Below, piece after piece: positions 6,705 to 17,081 of a stretch of DNA of 51,473 nt. Within the stretch, counting starts at the first letter, position 1; every line of letters begins with the position of its first letter. Position numbers and translations under genes: made by a program. The DNA comes from Paludibacteraceae bacterium. GTDB taxonomy: Bacteria > Bacteroidota > Bacteroidia > Bacteroidales > Paludibacteraceae. The stretch spans positions 75,064 to 126,536 of the forward strand of contig JAKSKR010000003.1 of assembly GCA_024401645.1 (NCBI GenBank), in the 5' to 3' direction. The notes beneath the pieces are model-generated. The model was not told where the DNA came from. It did no database searches and saw nothing but the letters and a program-made list of their open reading frames with translations.

Positions 6705-9700
6705 GTCTCCCCAAATAAGGGTGAAGTGTCCGGTAAAATATTGGGCTAGTTCTTCAATCCAAATGTCGTACCAGTAGTCGGTACTTGGCATTTTGTTGCC
6801 ATTGTAGGTACCATCCCATGCATTATAGTCTTCCGATGTCTGCTTGATGAGCAACTTGCCGAAACGGTCGTAGATGCGGATGACTGAATTAGGATACTTG
6901 CCAAAATTCACCACTTCGAAGGCATCGTTTACACCGTCGCCGTTTGGCGATACAACCGAAGGCACCCTAATGTCGTAGGTCGACGTCGTGAAGGTGGTGT
7001 CGGTCATGCAACCCAGTGCGTCGCGCACCTTAATGGTGTATGGCTTGCCAAAGTAGAAATTGGTGAATACGTTGTCGCTGGTCCAGTCTGTGTCTAGGCC
7101 ATAGTGGTATTCAAGGGCACCATTGGTGCTGGTTGCATTTACCTCTATTTCCCTAGCAGCCCTGTCTTCTAGGCCGATGATCTTCGGCTTGCTAGCCACT
7201 TCAGCCTCTGGCATAAGTTCTTCCTTACAGCTTCCGTTGGTTACTACCAGGTAGTAGGTGGTGGTTTCTGTTGGGTTAACCTTTAGTGTGGTGCTGTTGC
7301 CAAGTAGCTCGCTGTGGGCTTGGTCGGCATACCACTCGTACTTATAGGCACCTTCGCCTGTTACTTTTAACTCCGAGCTGTCGCCTTCGCAGAAGCTGAT
7401 GTTGTCGGCAATGGCTGTAATATTAGCACTAACGGCAACTGCAATTACGTCCGACTTCACCTTGCAGCCGTGTTCGGTAACGCCAGTTGCCATGTATTCC
7501 ATCGACGCGCCTGGTGTTTCGCTAATGCTAGGTGCGCCTTTGGTAATGTCTGAAAATACGATGCCTTTTGCAAAGCGGCTCATCCAAACAATTGAGGTGT
7601 CGTTTACGAAGGTGGCTGTTAGGGTAACTTCTTCCCCTTCGCACAGCGAATCTGCGCTTGCGCTGATGCTTAACTCTGGAATATCTTCCACGTTCACCGT
7701 CATCTCATCCTCTGCATTAGGGCATTGGCTGGCTTGTGCCACAACCTTGTAGGTGGTGGTGGTGGTTGGCTTAACCGTAAAGCTCTTCGCTGTCGTACTC
7801 ATTGTTTCTTCGCCCTCTTCGGTCTTCTTGGTCCATGTCAAGGTTTTTGGCGTACCAGTCACCTTGGCGTTAAGTACCATGTTGATGCCGTTGCATACGA
7901 AGGTGTCGGCAGGGAGTGTAACCTTAACCGAATCTTCAACGTTTACGCTGACGACTGGCGATGTGGCATCGTGGCAAACCTTTGAGCCGGTTGTGCGAAC
8001 GCGGTAGTTGGTCTTGGCTGTTGGCTGGTCTGTTAGGCTGGCAGTCAATGCTTCGCTGAAGGTTTCGTAGTTGCCGCTACCTACTTGCTTTTCCCATACT
8101 AGGCCAAGTGCATTCTGTTGGTCAATGGTCAATTCTACTGCTGTGTTGATACAGATTTGCGTTGCTGAAGCATTGAATTGGCTGATGCTTGCAGGCTGCT
8201 CAACATTCACTTCGAATTGTTTGGTGACTGCCGGACAGATGTTGCCAGTTACGGTGGCAACGTACTTGTTGTGCTCGTCGGTTGGCATATCTCTTATGGT
8301 AAGGGTGTTCGCAAGGTTTGCACCGTTCTTATCCCAAGAAATATCTTTTGGCTGGCCACTTTCTAGCTTTATCTCACTAGCAATGGTTGTGCCGTTGCAT
8401 ATCAGTTCGTTTGGTTGCTTAAGAGTGAAGCGTATGGAATCTTCAACGTCTACAACAACAGCGTTCGACATGCCGTTTCCACATGCTTCGCTACCAATAG
8501 CGCCCACCTTGTACCACGTCTTCTGTTGTGGCATTAGGTTGGTGCCGTCGGTCATTATTTCAGAGTAGTCGCTGCCGTTGGTCGATCTGAACCATTGGGT
8601 CGACTGTGCGTCTTGGGCAGTTAGTGTTATGTTCACCTTGTCGTTGACGCAAATGCTTTCTTTGTCTGCCGAAATTTGAAGCGTAGCAGGTTTCTGTACT
8701 TCAATTTCTATCGACTTTCTAACCTCTGGGCATTCTTTTCCGCTAACAACTGCCTCGTAAATGGATTTTGGTGCTGTTGTTGGCGTTGCGTAGTAGGTGT
8801 TGTTGCCGTTAATGGTGATGTTCTGGTCGCCATTAATCTCGCTGCTCACAATTTCGCCCGATTTCTTCTTGTATGTCAATTCTATTTCGTTGCCTAGGCA
8901 GATGGCTTCCTTGTTGGCCGTAAAGGTGTAGCGCACGGAATCTTCAACCTCAACCTTCACCGTGTTCGATTCGCTAGCTTGGCAAGCTTCACCGGCCTTG
9001 CTTTGCAGTTTGTAGTAGCAGGTTTCTGTTGCTACACCGGCTTCTGCAATTTCGGTAAATCTACTTCCGTCGTCACTCTTCATAATGCGGTACGGCGCAT
9101 TGCTAGGGGTAACGTCGCAGTTCAGCTCAACGGCTGTCTGCTCACAAACAACCGCTTTTGGTGTGGTAAGTACGCCAAAGGTGGTTGGTATTTCCACGTC
9201 TATGTCAACAGTCTTTGTTAAGTTGGTTGTGCATAGCTTTCCGGTTACTTTTAGCTCGTAGGTGGTGTTCTCGGTTGGTGTAACAGCCAAGGTTCCTGTG
9301 GTTACCACGTCTTTGGCGTTACCTTCGGCGGTTTCCAAAACGCCGTCAAGCATTTCAAATTGTAGGGTAACTACGTCGCCTTTACAGATGAGAGCCTTGT
9401 CGGCGCTTAAGGTAAAGTTCACGGGTTGTTCAACAACCACCTTCATAACGTCAGACTGTGCGGCCGCACAACCCTCGCTAGGTGTTTGCACGATGTACTC
9501 GGTTGTGACGGTTGGTGAGAACTGTTCGCTGGTTGTTGTTTCCGTCTCGAGATATGTTCCCGATTTTACAACGGAGAAATTTGTTTCACCTTCTGCCTTT
9601 GCCATCCACCTCAACGAGGTGACGTGGTCAAGTGTTGCTGTGATGGTCGATGTGCCGCCTAGGCAGTATGCCTCTTTGTCTATGCTGGCTTCTATCTTTG

Positions 9701-12700
9701 CAGGGTAGTGCACTTCTACGTTTACGTTAAGTTCCTTGCTTGGGCATTTAACACCGCTTGCCACAACCTTGTAGGTGCGTGAACTGTCTGGCGAGCAGAT
9801 AAGCTTGGCTTCTGTTCCTCCTTCAATTGCGGTAAATATGTTTTTGCCTGAATAGGTTTGGTACCATTGTATGTTTGCTGCAACGGCTTTCGAGTCGAAC
9901 TCGGTTTCTTCCAAGGCACATACTTCAGTGTCGGTAAGCGTGCCTTCAATCTTGGTCTCCTTTTCGGCTTCAACGGTTGCTGTAACCGGTTCCGATGTGC
10001 AGATGGCTCCCTTTGCTACTAGTTTTACGGTAACATCTTGTGCTATGTTCTCAATCTCGAAGGTTTCCTTGGTACTGCTGGTGCCGTTCCATTCGTAGTT
10101 GAGTGGCTTGCCTAGGCAACCCTCGGCAAGCTCTGCCTTATAGGTTGTGTCGCTTCCTACGCAAAGAATGGTAGAAACCAGGTCCTTCAATACGATTGGC
10201 TTTTCTACGTTTACTTCGAAAATTACGGAGTCTGATGCGCAGGTCTCGTTATAACCAAGGAAAAGGTATTTGATGGAGTCGCTTGGGGTGATGGTGCGCT
10301 CAAACGATGCATCGGTTATTCTTTCTCCTTCATATTTCTTCAATAGGGTCCATTCCTCATCTTTTGGCTGCTTGGTGTACCAGCAGGCCGAGTCAAGGGC
10401 TACGGTGTTGGTTTCTGTTACTTTTAGGGTGATGTCTTCACCGTCTTCGCAAATGTCGAACTTCTTGTCCGATGCGGCTTCAAACTCTGGTGCGTTACAT
10501 TCGCAACGAACGGTCATTACGTTCGAAATGCGGTAAAGGTAGCAACCGTTGTTTGGGTAGCCTTGTTGTGCAATCTGTTCGGTCACCTCGTCTTTTGGTC
10601 CGGCCACAATCACGCGGTAGCGGTAGCCCACATTAACCAGCGAGTCGTTCACCTCTTGCATGTTGCGTAGGGCTGTCACCTCTAGTTGGCCATATGTGGT
10701 GGCAACTCCACTTTTGGTGTTAAGGGTTTCCCATGTTTCACCACCATCGGCAGACTTCTGCCACAGGCAGTAGACATCGTTTCCATAAATATCTTTCCAA
10801 CCATCAATGTCCCCCATGTTAAGGGTGTAGGTAGTCTCGTTGCAAATGCCCGTTACGTCGTCTTCGCCATCAACGGCAAGCTCAATTTTTGGTGCAGATT
10901 GTTCGCAGGCTATTAGCGAAATGTCGTCAAGGGCAAGGTCGTTACCCTTCTTGCCGTTGCCGGCGTGGTCATAAATTCTCAACTTCACCTTCTCGCCCTT
11001 GCTTACGAAGCTGATGCCGTAGTTCTTCCACGGAATGTTTCCGCTTAATGACGATGCGTTCGGTATGTCGCCAGTCTCAATTGAGGCGAGTACGTCGCCT
11101 GTTGCTGCGTCCGAAATTTCGAGTGTCAGGTTGCAGAGCACGCCGTCGGTCTCGCCATTGGCAACGCGTTTCGAAATAGACGATGCCCACAACGAGAAGA
11201 AGTAAGAGGTCTCGTCGCAAGTGGTGAAACCTAAAGTCTGTTCGTAGATGATCTTGCCTTTATAGTCTGGGTCTACGTTCAGTACTAGGAATCCGCCGTC
11301 GGCGTTGCCGGTGTGGTCGGTGCCGTCCATGGCTGCAAACCAGGTGCCGGCATCTTTCATGCGGCTAACAACGGCATATTCGCCATCGTTAACGCTTTCG
11401 CTCATCTTCTTTTCAAAAGTATGGCCTTTCAGGTAGGCGCACTGTTTGCGTGTGCCGGCAGGTACCGAACCGAAGTCGTCTTTCCACAGTACCAACATTT
11501 CGTCATTAAAGTGGCATTGTGCGGTGCACGACAGGTAAACGCTGTTGGTAATAAGGTAAACACCACAACCGTCGCTAGCGGTTCCGTTGGCTACTGCTTT
11601 TGCTGTAGCTGCATCTTCACCAATAATGGCGCGGTAGGTAATGTCGCCGCCGTCTTCGGTGGCAAACTTTATGCTCTTGCCGGTTGCGGCTAATGTTTCC
11701 CAAGTCTCACCACCGTCGGTGCTGCTTTGCCAAACAATGGCTGCGTTAGGGTAGTCTTTCCAGCCATCCATCGAACTCATGTCAATGGTGTGGCCGGGTT
11801 CTTCGGTGCAGTCAAAGTTGGTGAGCGATTTCAAGTCCACGTCCTTGTCAATGTAGATGGAGTCTTGTGGAACGATGTCACCGCAGACGCGAACTGTGAT
11901 ATCATCTATTAGGTACGATACCTTTTTTTCTCCTGTATATAGAATTTGTATGGTAATGTTTCCTGTATAGTCTTTGTCGAGCTCAAATGGTACTGAAACA
12001 CGGTCCCATTCCTCAAAACTGTAGTCTGATATTGGATATGAAGCAATGACGTTCGACGTTTTATCTAAAACTTGTGCTGTAATGTCGGTAGAAGTATAAA
12101 GATGGTTTCTCTTCAGCATGAATGAGAAAATGTATGCCTTACAATTACAGAAAGGACCACTAATGCTTTCTTGATAGATGATGGCCTTTTTCTCGTTTGT
12201 AATAACATTCAACATTGCACCATTTCCTGAATTCGAAGGGTCGCCCGATGGCTGTGGTCCCCAAACGTTATACTCAAGGTTTTCGGTATTGTTTGTCAGA
12301 ACTGCGTTTCCTCCATCTAATTTTTTTGTTGAAGGGAATGTGAAATCATTATTCCCTTTATATTCAACGATTTCTATGCCGGTTGGCATGGTGCCAAAGT
12401 CTTCATTGAAAATACTTTTTAGGTCTAACGAGAATGTGCAGTCTGGTGCTGGCTTTGACGCTGCCAAAGTGTTAGAGATAGCATACTTCCAACATCCATC
12501 TTTCGGACCTCCGTTTAATGCAATCTCTTCTGCTACTTCTTTGGCTTGTGCAAGATCTTTACCGCCAGTTACAATTACGCGGTAACGCATCGTCTTGTTG
12601 GCTTTAACTTCTGCTTTCATGGTGGTGGCGTCTTCTCCGCTTGCACCTGCAATCTCATTCCACTTAAATCCGTCTTCACTTTCTTGCCAAAGTAGGTAGA

Positions 12701-13658
12701 TGGTTTTATAGATTTCCTTCCAAGCAGACAAGGTGGCGTCAGGAATACTGTAAGATGACATGTAAATACAGTCTGAACTCTTTTCGCTAGAAACCGTATG
12801 TGCCGATACCACAACTTCTGGTGCTTCCTTGTCGTCGTCGTAACGGAATAGCATAATGTCGTCTATGGCAAAGTCATTGCCGGCATCGCAACCACCCTGC
12901 TTTTGGTCTAGTTCTGCTTGGGTAAGTTCCGAGAATCTTTTTCCGTCTGTTGTGCAAAATGCGTTGTTTACAATCTGAATGGTAACAGATTTGTGGTTGC
13001 CTGACTCGAATTCTAAAGCATATTCAGACCAGTCTCTCATGGCTTTCGGGTCGTCGTTGTCCCAACCTTCCCAGAAAGGAATGTCTCCTGTCTCTAATTC
13101 TGTTATTTCGCCTGCTGTTGTCTTTATGGGAATGGCGTTTCCATCTTCGTCTTTAAGGCGGATGATAAGGCTCGCATTAATACATCCAAAACTTGTTATA
13201 CTGGCAGCATAAACAACAAGTTTGTAGGTGTTTTCCTTACATAGTGGAAAATCTATTTTTTGTTCATAGATGACGCTTTTGTCTAGTTGTCCTTTTGTGT
13301 TGACTATCAACATGCCACCATCGGTGTTTCCTGTATGGTCGCGACTCAATCTGAAAAAAGTTTCCCCTTTCACCCTGCTAAGACACCATGCTGTGCTGTT
13401 AGAAATGGCATAACTACCATCGTTTACGCTTACTGCTGTGTCACTTTCGTAGGTGTGTCCTGGCATGCTTTTGTTAGGATCGGGAAAGTCCATGCGTTGT
13501 GAATCTGGCACTACGCCAAAGTCGTCTTGCCATACCAAGCTGTATCCTGCCGAGTGTGCATTGCATATACCAATGGCTAGGAATGTCAGCAAAAGTAGTT
13601 GCTTAATTGTCCTGAACGAACGTCTGCCTACGCGTTCTTCGTGAGTATTGTATTTCAT
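6702..13658 (-). CDS. Giant secreted surface protein with T9SS type B (CHU_C) sorting domain
   Basis: The 2318-residue protein begins with a long signal peptide (hydrophobic LLLLTFLAIGIC, probable cleavage near residue 36). The N-terminal half holds three copies of a jelly-roll-like module that starts with a DFG..P motif (QDDFGVVP, NEDFGTMP, KDDFGSVP) and ends in a DDI motif, each followed by an Ig-like module with a conserved WQ/WE pattern. From about residue 1100 come some thirteen tandem Ig-like modules of 80-90 residues, each with an invariant Cys near its start (C.G or C.N). A SprB-like segment precedes the C-terminal gliding-associated domain, which contains SPNGDGVND, IYDRFGKLL and WDGTYNG. 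CHU_C domains direct export through the T9SS and attachment to the cell surface. Role is probably adhesion; no enzyme domain is seen. Confidence 0.9.
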   Translation of the reverse strand: MKYNTHEERVGRRSFRTIKQLLLLTFLAIGICNAHSAGYSLVWQDDFGVVPDSQRMDFPDPNKSMPGHTYESDTAVSVNDGSYAISNSTAWCLSRVKGETFFRLSRDHTGNTDGGMLIVNTKGQLDKSVIYEQKIDFPLCKENTYKLVVYAASITSFGCINASLIIRLKDEDGNAIPIKTTAGEITELETGDIPFWEGWDNDDPKAMRDWSEYALEFESGNHKSVTIQIVNNAFCTTDGKRFSELTQAELDQKQGGCDAGNDFAIDDIMLFRYDDDKEAPEVVVSAHTVSSEKSSDCIYMSSYSIPDATLSAWKEIYKTIYLLWQESEDGFKWNEIAGASGEDATTMKAEVKANKTMRYRVIVTGGKDLAQAKEVAEEIALNGGPKDGCWKYAISNTLAASKPAPDCTFSLDLKSIFNEDFGTMPTGIEIVEYKGNNDFTFPSTKKLDGGNAVLTNNTENLEYNVWGPQPSGDPSNSGNGAMLNVITNEKKAIIYQESISGPFCNCKAYIFSFMLKRNHLYTSTDITAQVLDKTSNVIASYPISDYSFEEWDRVSVPFELDKDYTGNITIQILYTGEKKVSYLIDDITVRVCGDIVPQDSIYIDKDVDLKSLTNFDCTEEPGHTIDMSSMDGWKDYPNAAIVWQSSTDGGETWETLAATGKSIKFATEDGGDITYRAIIGEDAATAKAVANGTASDGCGVYLITNSVYLSCTAQCHFNDEMLVLWKDDFGSVPAGTRKQCAYLKGHTFEKKMSESVNDGEYAVVSRMKDAGTWFAAMDGTDHTGNADGGFLVLNVDPDYKGKIIYEQTLGFTTCDETSYFFSLWASSISKRVANGETDGVLCNLTLEISDAATGDVLASIETGDIPNASSLSGNIPWKNYGISFVSKGEKVKLRIYDHAGNGKKGNDLALDDISLIACEQSAPKIELAVDGEDDVTGICNETTYTLNMGDIDGWKDIYGNDVYCLWQKSADGGETWETLNTKSGVATTYGQLEVTALRNMQEVNDSLVNVGYRYRVIVAGPKDEVTEQIAQQGYPNNGCYLYRISNVMTVRCECNAPEFEAASDKKFDICEDGEDITLKVTETNTVALDSACWYTKQPKDEEWTLLKKYEGERITDASFERTITPSDSIKYLFLGYNETCASDSVIFEVNVEKPIVLKDLVSTILCVGSDTTYKAELAEGCLGKPLNYEWNGTSSTKETFEIENIAQDVTVKLVAKGAICTSEPVTATVEAEKETKIEGTLTDTEVCALEETEFDSKAVAANIQWYQTYSGKNIFTAIEGGTEAKLICSPDSSRTYKVVASGVKCPSKELNVNVEVHYPAKIEASIDKEAYCLGGTSTITATLDHVTSLRWMAKAEGETNFSVVKSGTYLETETTTSEQFSPTVTTEYIVQTPSEGCAAAQSDVMKVVVEQPVNFTLSADKALICKGDVVTLQFEMLDGVLETAEGNAKDVVTTGTLAVTPTENTTYELKVTGKLCTTNLTKTVDIDVEIPTTFGVLTTPKAVVCEQTAVELNCDVTPSNAPYRIMKSDDGSRFTEIAEAGVATETCYYKLQSKAGEACQASESNTVKVEVEDSVRYTFTANKEAICLGNEIELTYKKKSGEIVSSEINGDQNITINGNNTYYATPTTAPKSIYEAVVSGKECPEVRKSIEIEVQKPATLQISADKESICVNDKVNITLTAQDAQSTQWFRSTNGSDYSEIMTDGTNLMPQQKTWYKVGAIGSEACGNGMSNAVVVDVEDSIRFTLKQPNELICNGTTIASEIKLESGQPKDISWDKNGANLANTLTIRDMPTDEHNKYVATVTGNICPAVTKQFEVNVEQPASISQFNASATQICINTAVELTIDQQNALGLVWEKQVGSGNYETFSEALTASLTDQPTAKTNYRVRTTGSKVCHDATSPVVSVNVEDSVKVTLPADTFVCNGINMVLNAKVTGTPKTLTWTKKTEEGEETMSTTAKSFTVKPTTTTTYKVVAQASQCPNAEDEMTVNVEDIPELSISASADSLCEGEEVTLTATFVNDTSIVWMSRFAKGIVFSDITKGAPSISETPGASMEYMATGVTEHGCKVKSDVIAVAVSANITAIADNISFCEGDSSELKVTGEGAYKYEWYADQAHSELLGNSTTLKVNPTETTTYYLVVTNGSCKEELMPEAEVASKPKIIGLEDRAAREIEVNATSTNGALEYHYGLDTDWTSDNVFTNFYFGKPYTIKVRDALGCMTDTTFTTSTYDIRVPSVVSPNGDGVNDAFEVVNFGKYPNSVIRIYDRFGKLLIKQTSEDYNAWDGTYNGNKMPSTDYWYDIWIEELAQYFTGHFTLIWGD

Positions 13659-13955
13659 GGTTAGTGTAGTTTATTCTATTTGCTAATTTATAGCCATAAA
13701 TCATCATATATGCGGAGTTTTGTTTCAAATACTATGTATTTTCGTTTCAAGGGGTAAAAATCCCCGATTATTTGGTCTATTTCTATGTCTACACACCCAG
13801 CAAGTCGCACCGCTACGCCTCGTTGTGTGGCCAAGGGGGGCTGCCCTAGGGAAATTTCATTTGCTTTTCCCTAAAATTTTTCGTTTCTTTGAACATGTAA
13901 ATTAGGGGTAGATTACACACTAGTGATGTAGCCTACCAGCTTAAACTTTTCGAAA
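13659..13955. other. Divergent intergenic region between the surface protein and the PorE-like gene
   Basis: No gene is supported here. Two hairpins are visible: GGGGTAAAAATCCCC at 13751-13765, and TAGGGAAA (13847-13854) pairing with TTTTCCCTA (13865-13873). A near -7 box for the minus-strand gene, TAGTATTTG, lies at about 13728-13736. No clear -7 box is seen for the plus-strand gene. A 61-codon ORF at 13720-13905 has no features of a real protein. Confidence 0.5.
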
Positions 13956-15893
13956 ATGAAACATTTACTCATTGGCGTTTTGTCTTTGTTGTCTTCTTTC
14001 ACCTTTGTTAGTCAGGCGTTTGCCGAAGCTTCCAAGAAAGAAATCCAGCAATACGAAAAGGCGGTCATCTTAATGAACGAGGGCCGTTACAACGAGGCTA
14101 TGCCCATTTTTAAGCAACTCATCCATAGCAATAAGGACTTTGTCGACGCTTCTTGGTCACTTTCCGAACTCTATACACGCATGGGTAACGAGTCTATGTG
14201 CATAAAAACTTTGCAGTATATTGCTAAACCTAAAGTGCCACGTTACTGGAATACCATGATGCGTTTGGCTAGGGCTTACCACGAATCGTGTAACTACCAA
14301 GAGGCTATCAATACCTACAAGCAGATTCCGCAGACTGAAACGGGCTATTATAAGATTGCCCAACCCAAAATTCAGGAATGTGAGGCTGCCATTAAACTTA
14401 TGGAGTCGCCTGTTCCGTTTGTGGCTACCAACATGGGGCCTAACATCAATACCGAGTTCGACGATTATTGGCCAAGCCTTACTGCCGACGAAGGCTTGTT
14501 CTCTACAACGGTTAAGCTAAATAAGCGCGAAGGCGAAAGTGCCTTCGGTAAGGGCGTGCACGAAGATATTTATGTCGATAAGAAGGCTGCCGATGGTTCT
14601 TGGCCTAAAACCCAGAATGCCGGCAACTGCATCAACACCATTCACAACGAGGGCGCACAAAGTTTCTCGCTCGACGGGCGTTACATGTTCTTTGTAGCTT
14701 GCGACCGTCAGGGTGCAAGTGGCGGTTGCGACATTTATTACTCTATCCGTCAGGGCGACGGTTGGAGCAAGGCTATTGTGCCGGGTGCTCCGCTTAACTC
14801 TAAATATTGGGAAACCAATCCTAGCCTTAGCCCTACTGGCGATAAGCTTTACTTTGCCAGCAACCGTCCTGGTGGTGTAGGTAAGTCTGATATTTGGGTG
14901 GTCGACGTTGCCATTGGTAACGATGGATTGTTGACTTTCAGCAACCCGCAGAACCTCGGCCCAAAGATCAACACGAAGGAAGATGAACTTTCTCCGTTCA
15001 TCCATGCCGATAACCAGACGCTTTTCTATTCGTCAAAAGGTCGCGGTGGCTTGGGTAATTACGACGTCTTCGTAACCTATAAGGATGGCAAGGGTGGTTG
15101 GACCGATCCGAAGAATATTGGTTATCCGCTCAACACTTGTAAAGATGAAATTGGTTTCGTTGTCAATGCCTATGGCGACAAGGCCTATTTCAGCAGTAAT
15201 GGTCAAGAAACCAAGGGCCGTGGCCGCGACATCTACGAACTGAAACTGCAGGCTGGAAACTTCCGCCCTGTTAAGCACATGAAGTACGCCAAGGGTAAGA
15301 TTATCGATGCCGAGACCAAACAGCCCGTTATGGCGCAGATTGATGTCTACAGTATCAAGAGTAACGAAAAGGTATTCAAGAGTGTCAGCGACAGCAAGAC
15401 TGGCGAATTCATCAGCTGTGTTCCCGAAGGTGAGGATGCTGGCGTGAATGTCGACCGTAAGGGCTACCTGTTCTATTCGGAATATTTCGACGAAAAGCAG
15501 AAAGTGAAGTTCCCTGAAAAGGGTGTTACCATGGAGAAGATTGCCGTGGGTAAGAAGATAACCTTGAAGAACATCTTCTTCGACTTCGACAAGTACACCC
15601 TCCGTCCGGCTTCGCACCACGAACTCGACCGTTTGGTGAAGTTCCTGAAAGACAATCCACAGGTTCACATCCGTCTCGAAGGGCATACCGACGGTAAGGG
15701 TAACCACGACTATAACGTTACCTTGTCGGAAAACCGTGCAAAGGTGGCTTACGACTATTTGGTGGCGCGCCGCATTGCAAAGGAACGACTCTCATATAAG
15801 GGCTTTGGCCCCGATAAGCCTATTGCAACTAACAGCACCCCTGAAGGACGTGCTCAAAACCGCCGTACCGAAGTCATCATCACGGCTAAGTAA
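13956..15893 (+). CDS. PorE-like OmpA-family protein (TPR, PD40 propeller, CRD, OmpA)
   Basis: The 645-residue protein has a signal peptide (cleavage near VSQAFA, residue 23). Domains follow in order: tetratricopeptide repeats at about 28-150, a PD40/WD40-like beta-propeller at about 155-430 (repeated SPTGDKLYFASNRPGG-type blades), a carboxypeptidase-regulatory-like domain at about 445-520, and an OmpA C-terminal peptidoglycan-binding domain at about 535-645 (FFDFDKYTLRP, LEGHTDGKG, NRRTEV). This is the architecture of Porphyromonas gingivalis PorE, which ties the T9SS to peptidoglycan. Similar OmpA proteins also accompany individual CHU_C adhesins, so it could instead be a partner dedicated to the divergent surface protein. 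There is no lipobox Cys. It works in the periplasm and outer membrane. Confidence 0.88.
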   Translation: MKHLLIGVLSLLSSFTFVSQAFAEASKKEIQQYEKAVILMNEGRYNEAMPIFKQLIHSNKDFVDASWSLSELYTRMGNESMCIKTLQYIAKPKVPRYWNTMMRLARAYHESCNYQEAINTYKQIPQTETGYYKIAQPKIQECEAAIKLMESPVPFVATNMGPNINTEFDDYWPSLTADEGLFSTTVKLNKREGESAFGKGVHEDIYVDKKAADGSWPKTQNAGNCINTIHNEGAQSFSLDGRYMFFVACDRQGASGGCDIYYSIRQGDGWSKAIVPGAPLNSKYWETNPSLSPTGDKLYFASNRPGGVGKSDIWVVDVAIGNDGLLTFSNPQNLGPKINTKEDELSPFIHADNQTLFYSSKGRGGLGNYDVFVTYKDGKGGWTDPKNIGYPLNTCKDEIGFVVNAYGDKAYFSSNGQETKGRGRDIYELKLQAGNFRPVKHMKYAKGKIIDAETKQPVMAQIDVYSIKSNEKVFKSVSDSKTGEFISCVPEGEDAGVNVDRKGYLFYSEYFDEKQKVKFPEKGVTMEKIAVGKKITLKNIFFDFDKYTLRPASHHELDRLVKFLKDNPQVHIRLEGHTDGKGNHDYNVTLSENRAKVAYDYLVARRIAKERLSYKGFGPDKPIATNSTPEGRAQNRRTEVIITAK

Positions 15894-15919
15894 TTCTCAA
15901 CTAAACGAACTACCTTTTA

Positions 15920-17056
15920 ATGAATAACGTTTTCATTACGCAGACGTCTCACTTCTTCCCCAATTCGCCTGTTCCTAACGACGAGATGGAAGATTACTTG
16001 GGATTGGTGAACAACCACCGTTCCTTGTCTCGCCCCATTGTCTTGCGTAATAATGGAATAAAGACACGCTACTATGCTCTCGACAAGCAGGGGAACGTAA
16101 CCCATACCTCTGTTCAGATGGCAGCCGAAGCCATTCGCAACCTCGAAGGTGAAGATTTCAGGTTGGCCGATGCCGAACTGTTGGCCTATGGTACGGCTTC
16201 GCCCGAACAGATTATGCCTTCGCCCGCTGTTATGGTGCATGGCGAGTTGCCCGAAACTGGCAACCTCGAGGTCGTTTCCTTCCAAGGCTCTTGCTGCACA
16301 AGTGTCGAGGCACTGAAGTATTGTGCCTATGCCATTGCTTCTGGCGATGCCAACGAAGCGGTTTGTGCTGCATCTGAACGTCTTTCGGCGCTGATGCGTG
16401 CCGAAAACTTTAAGGCCGAGGGCGACGTCATTGCTCTCGACAAGCGACCTATTCTGGCTTTTCAGAAAGACTTCTTGCGTTGGATGCTTAGCGATGGTGC
16501 TGCGGCCCTGCGTTTGTCGTCTAAACCTGCGCAGAGTGGCTTGTCGCTAAAGGTTGAGTGGGTGGAACTGACTTCGTTTGCCAACGAACGCGAAACGTGT
16601 ATGTATATGGGCGGCGAAAAGCAACCCGATGGCTCGCTTAAGGGCTGGAACGCATACCCGCAAGACCAGTGGCTGCCTATGTCGTTGTTCTCGTTAAAGC
16701 AAGACACCCGTGTGTTGGGCGAGAACATTGTACGCTTGGGTGGTGAGTTCCTAAAGAGAATAATGAAAAAACGTAACCTGAAGAGTGCCGACGTCGATTG
16801 GCTGTTGCCGCACATGTCGTCGATGTTCTTCAAGGACGAGATGAAACGAAATATTGAAGAAATTGGCATTTCGGTGCCCGAAGATCACTGGTTCTACAAT
16901 TTGACGCGTATTGGTAACATCGGTTCGGTTTCGGCCTTGGCTATGATCGACGAGATTTACCATTCGGGCAAGTTGAAGAAGGGGGAACACCTGCTTGTGG
17001 TGGTGCCCGAAAGTGCCCGCTTCACGTATGGATACATCTATCTGACCGTTTGTTGA
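15920..17056 (+). CDS. 3-oxoacyl-ACP synthase III-like ketosynthase
   Basis: This 378-residue thiolase-fold protein belongs to the FabH/KAS III superfamily. A likely Cys-His-Asn triad can be read: Cys125 (or adjacent Cys126) in GSCCTSVEAL, His298 in LLPHMSS and Asn333 in RIGNIGSVS. KAS III enzymes condense an acyl-CoA starter with malonyl-ACP. The protein is more divergent than housekeeping FabH, with an unusual double Cys at the active site, so a specialised acyl product is more likely than general fatty acid synthesis. It starts 26 bp after the PorE-like gene and 25 bp before the next gene, all on one strand, so it may share a transcript with both. No acyl carrier protein gene lies next to it. 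Confidence 0.85.
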   Translation: MNNVFITQTSHFFPNSPVPNDEMEDYLGLVNNHRSLSRPIVLRNNGIKTRYYALDKQGNVTHTSVQMAAEAIRNLEGEDFRLADAELLAYGTASPEQIMPSPAVMVHGELPETGNLEVVSFQGSCCTSVEALKYCAYAIASGDANEAVCAASERLSALMRAENFKAEGDVIALDKRPILAFQKDFLRWMLSDGAAALRLSSKPAQSGLSLKVEWVELTSFANERETCMYMGGEKQPDGSLKGWNAYPQDQWLPMSLFSLKQDTRVLGENIVRLGGEFLKRIMKKRNLKSADVDWLLPHMSSMFFKDEMKRNIEEIGISVPEDHWFYNLTRIGNIGSVSALAMIDEIYHSGKLKKGEHLLVVVPESARFTYGYIYLTVC

Positions 17057-17081
17057 TGATTTTTAATGTTATGTTGTTTTT

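Noticed and set aside
13720..13905. 61-codon ORF in the divergent gap before the PorE-like gene
   Set aside because: Composition is that of random reading through hairpins and promoter DNA; no ribosome binding site, domain or membrane pattern supports it.
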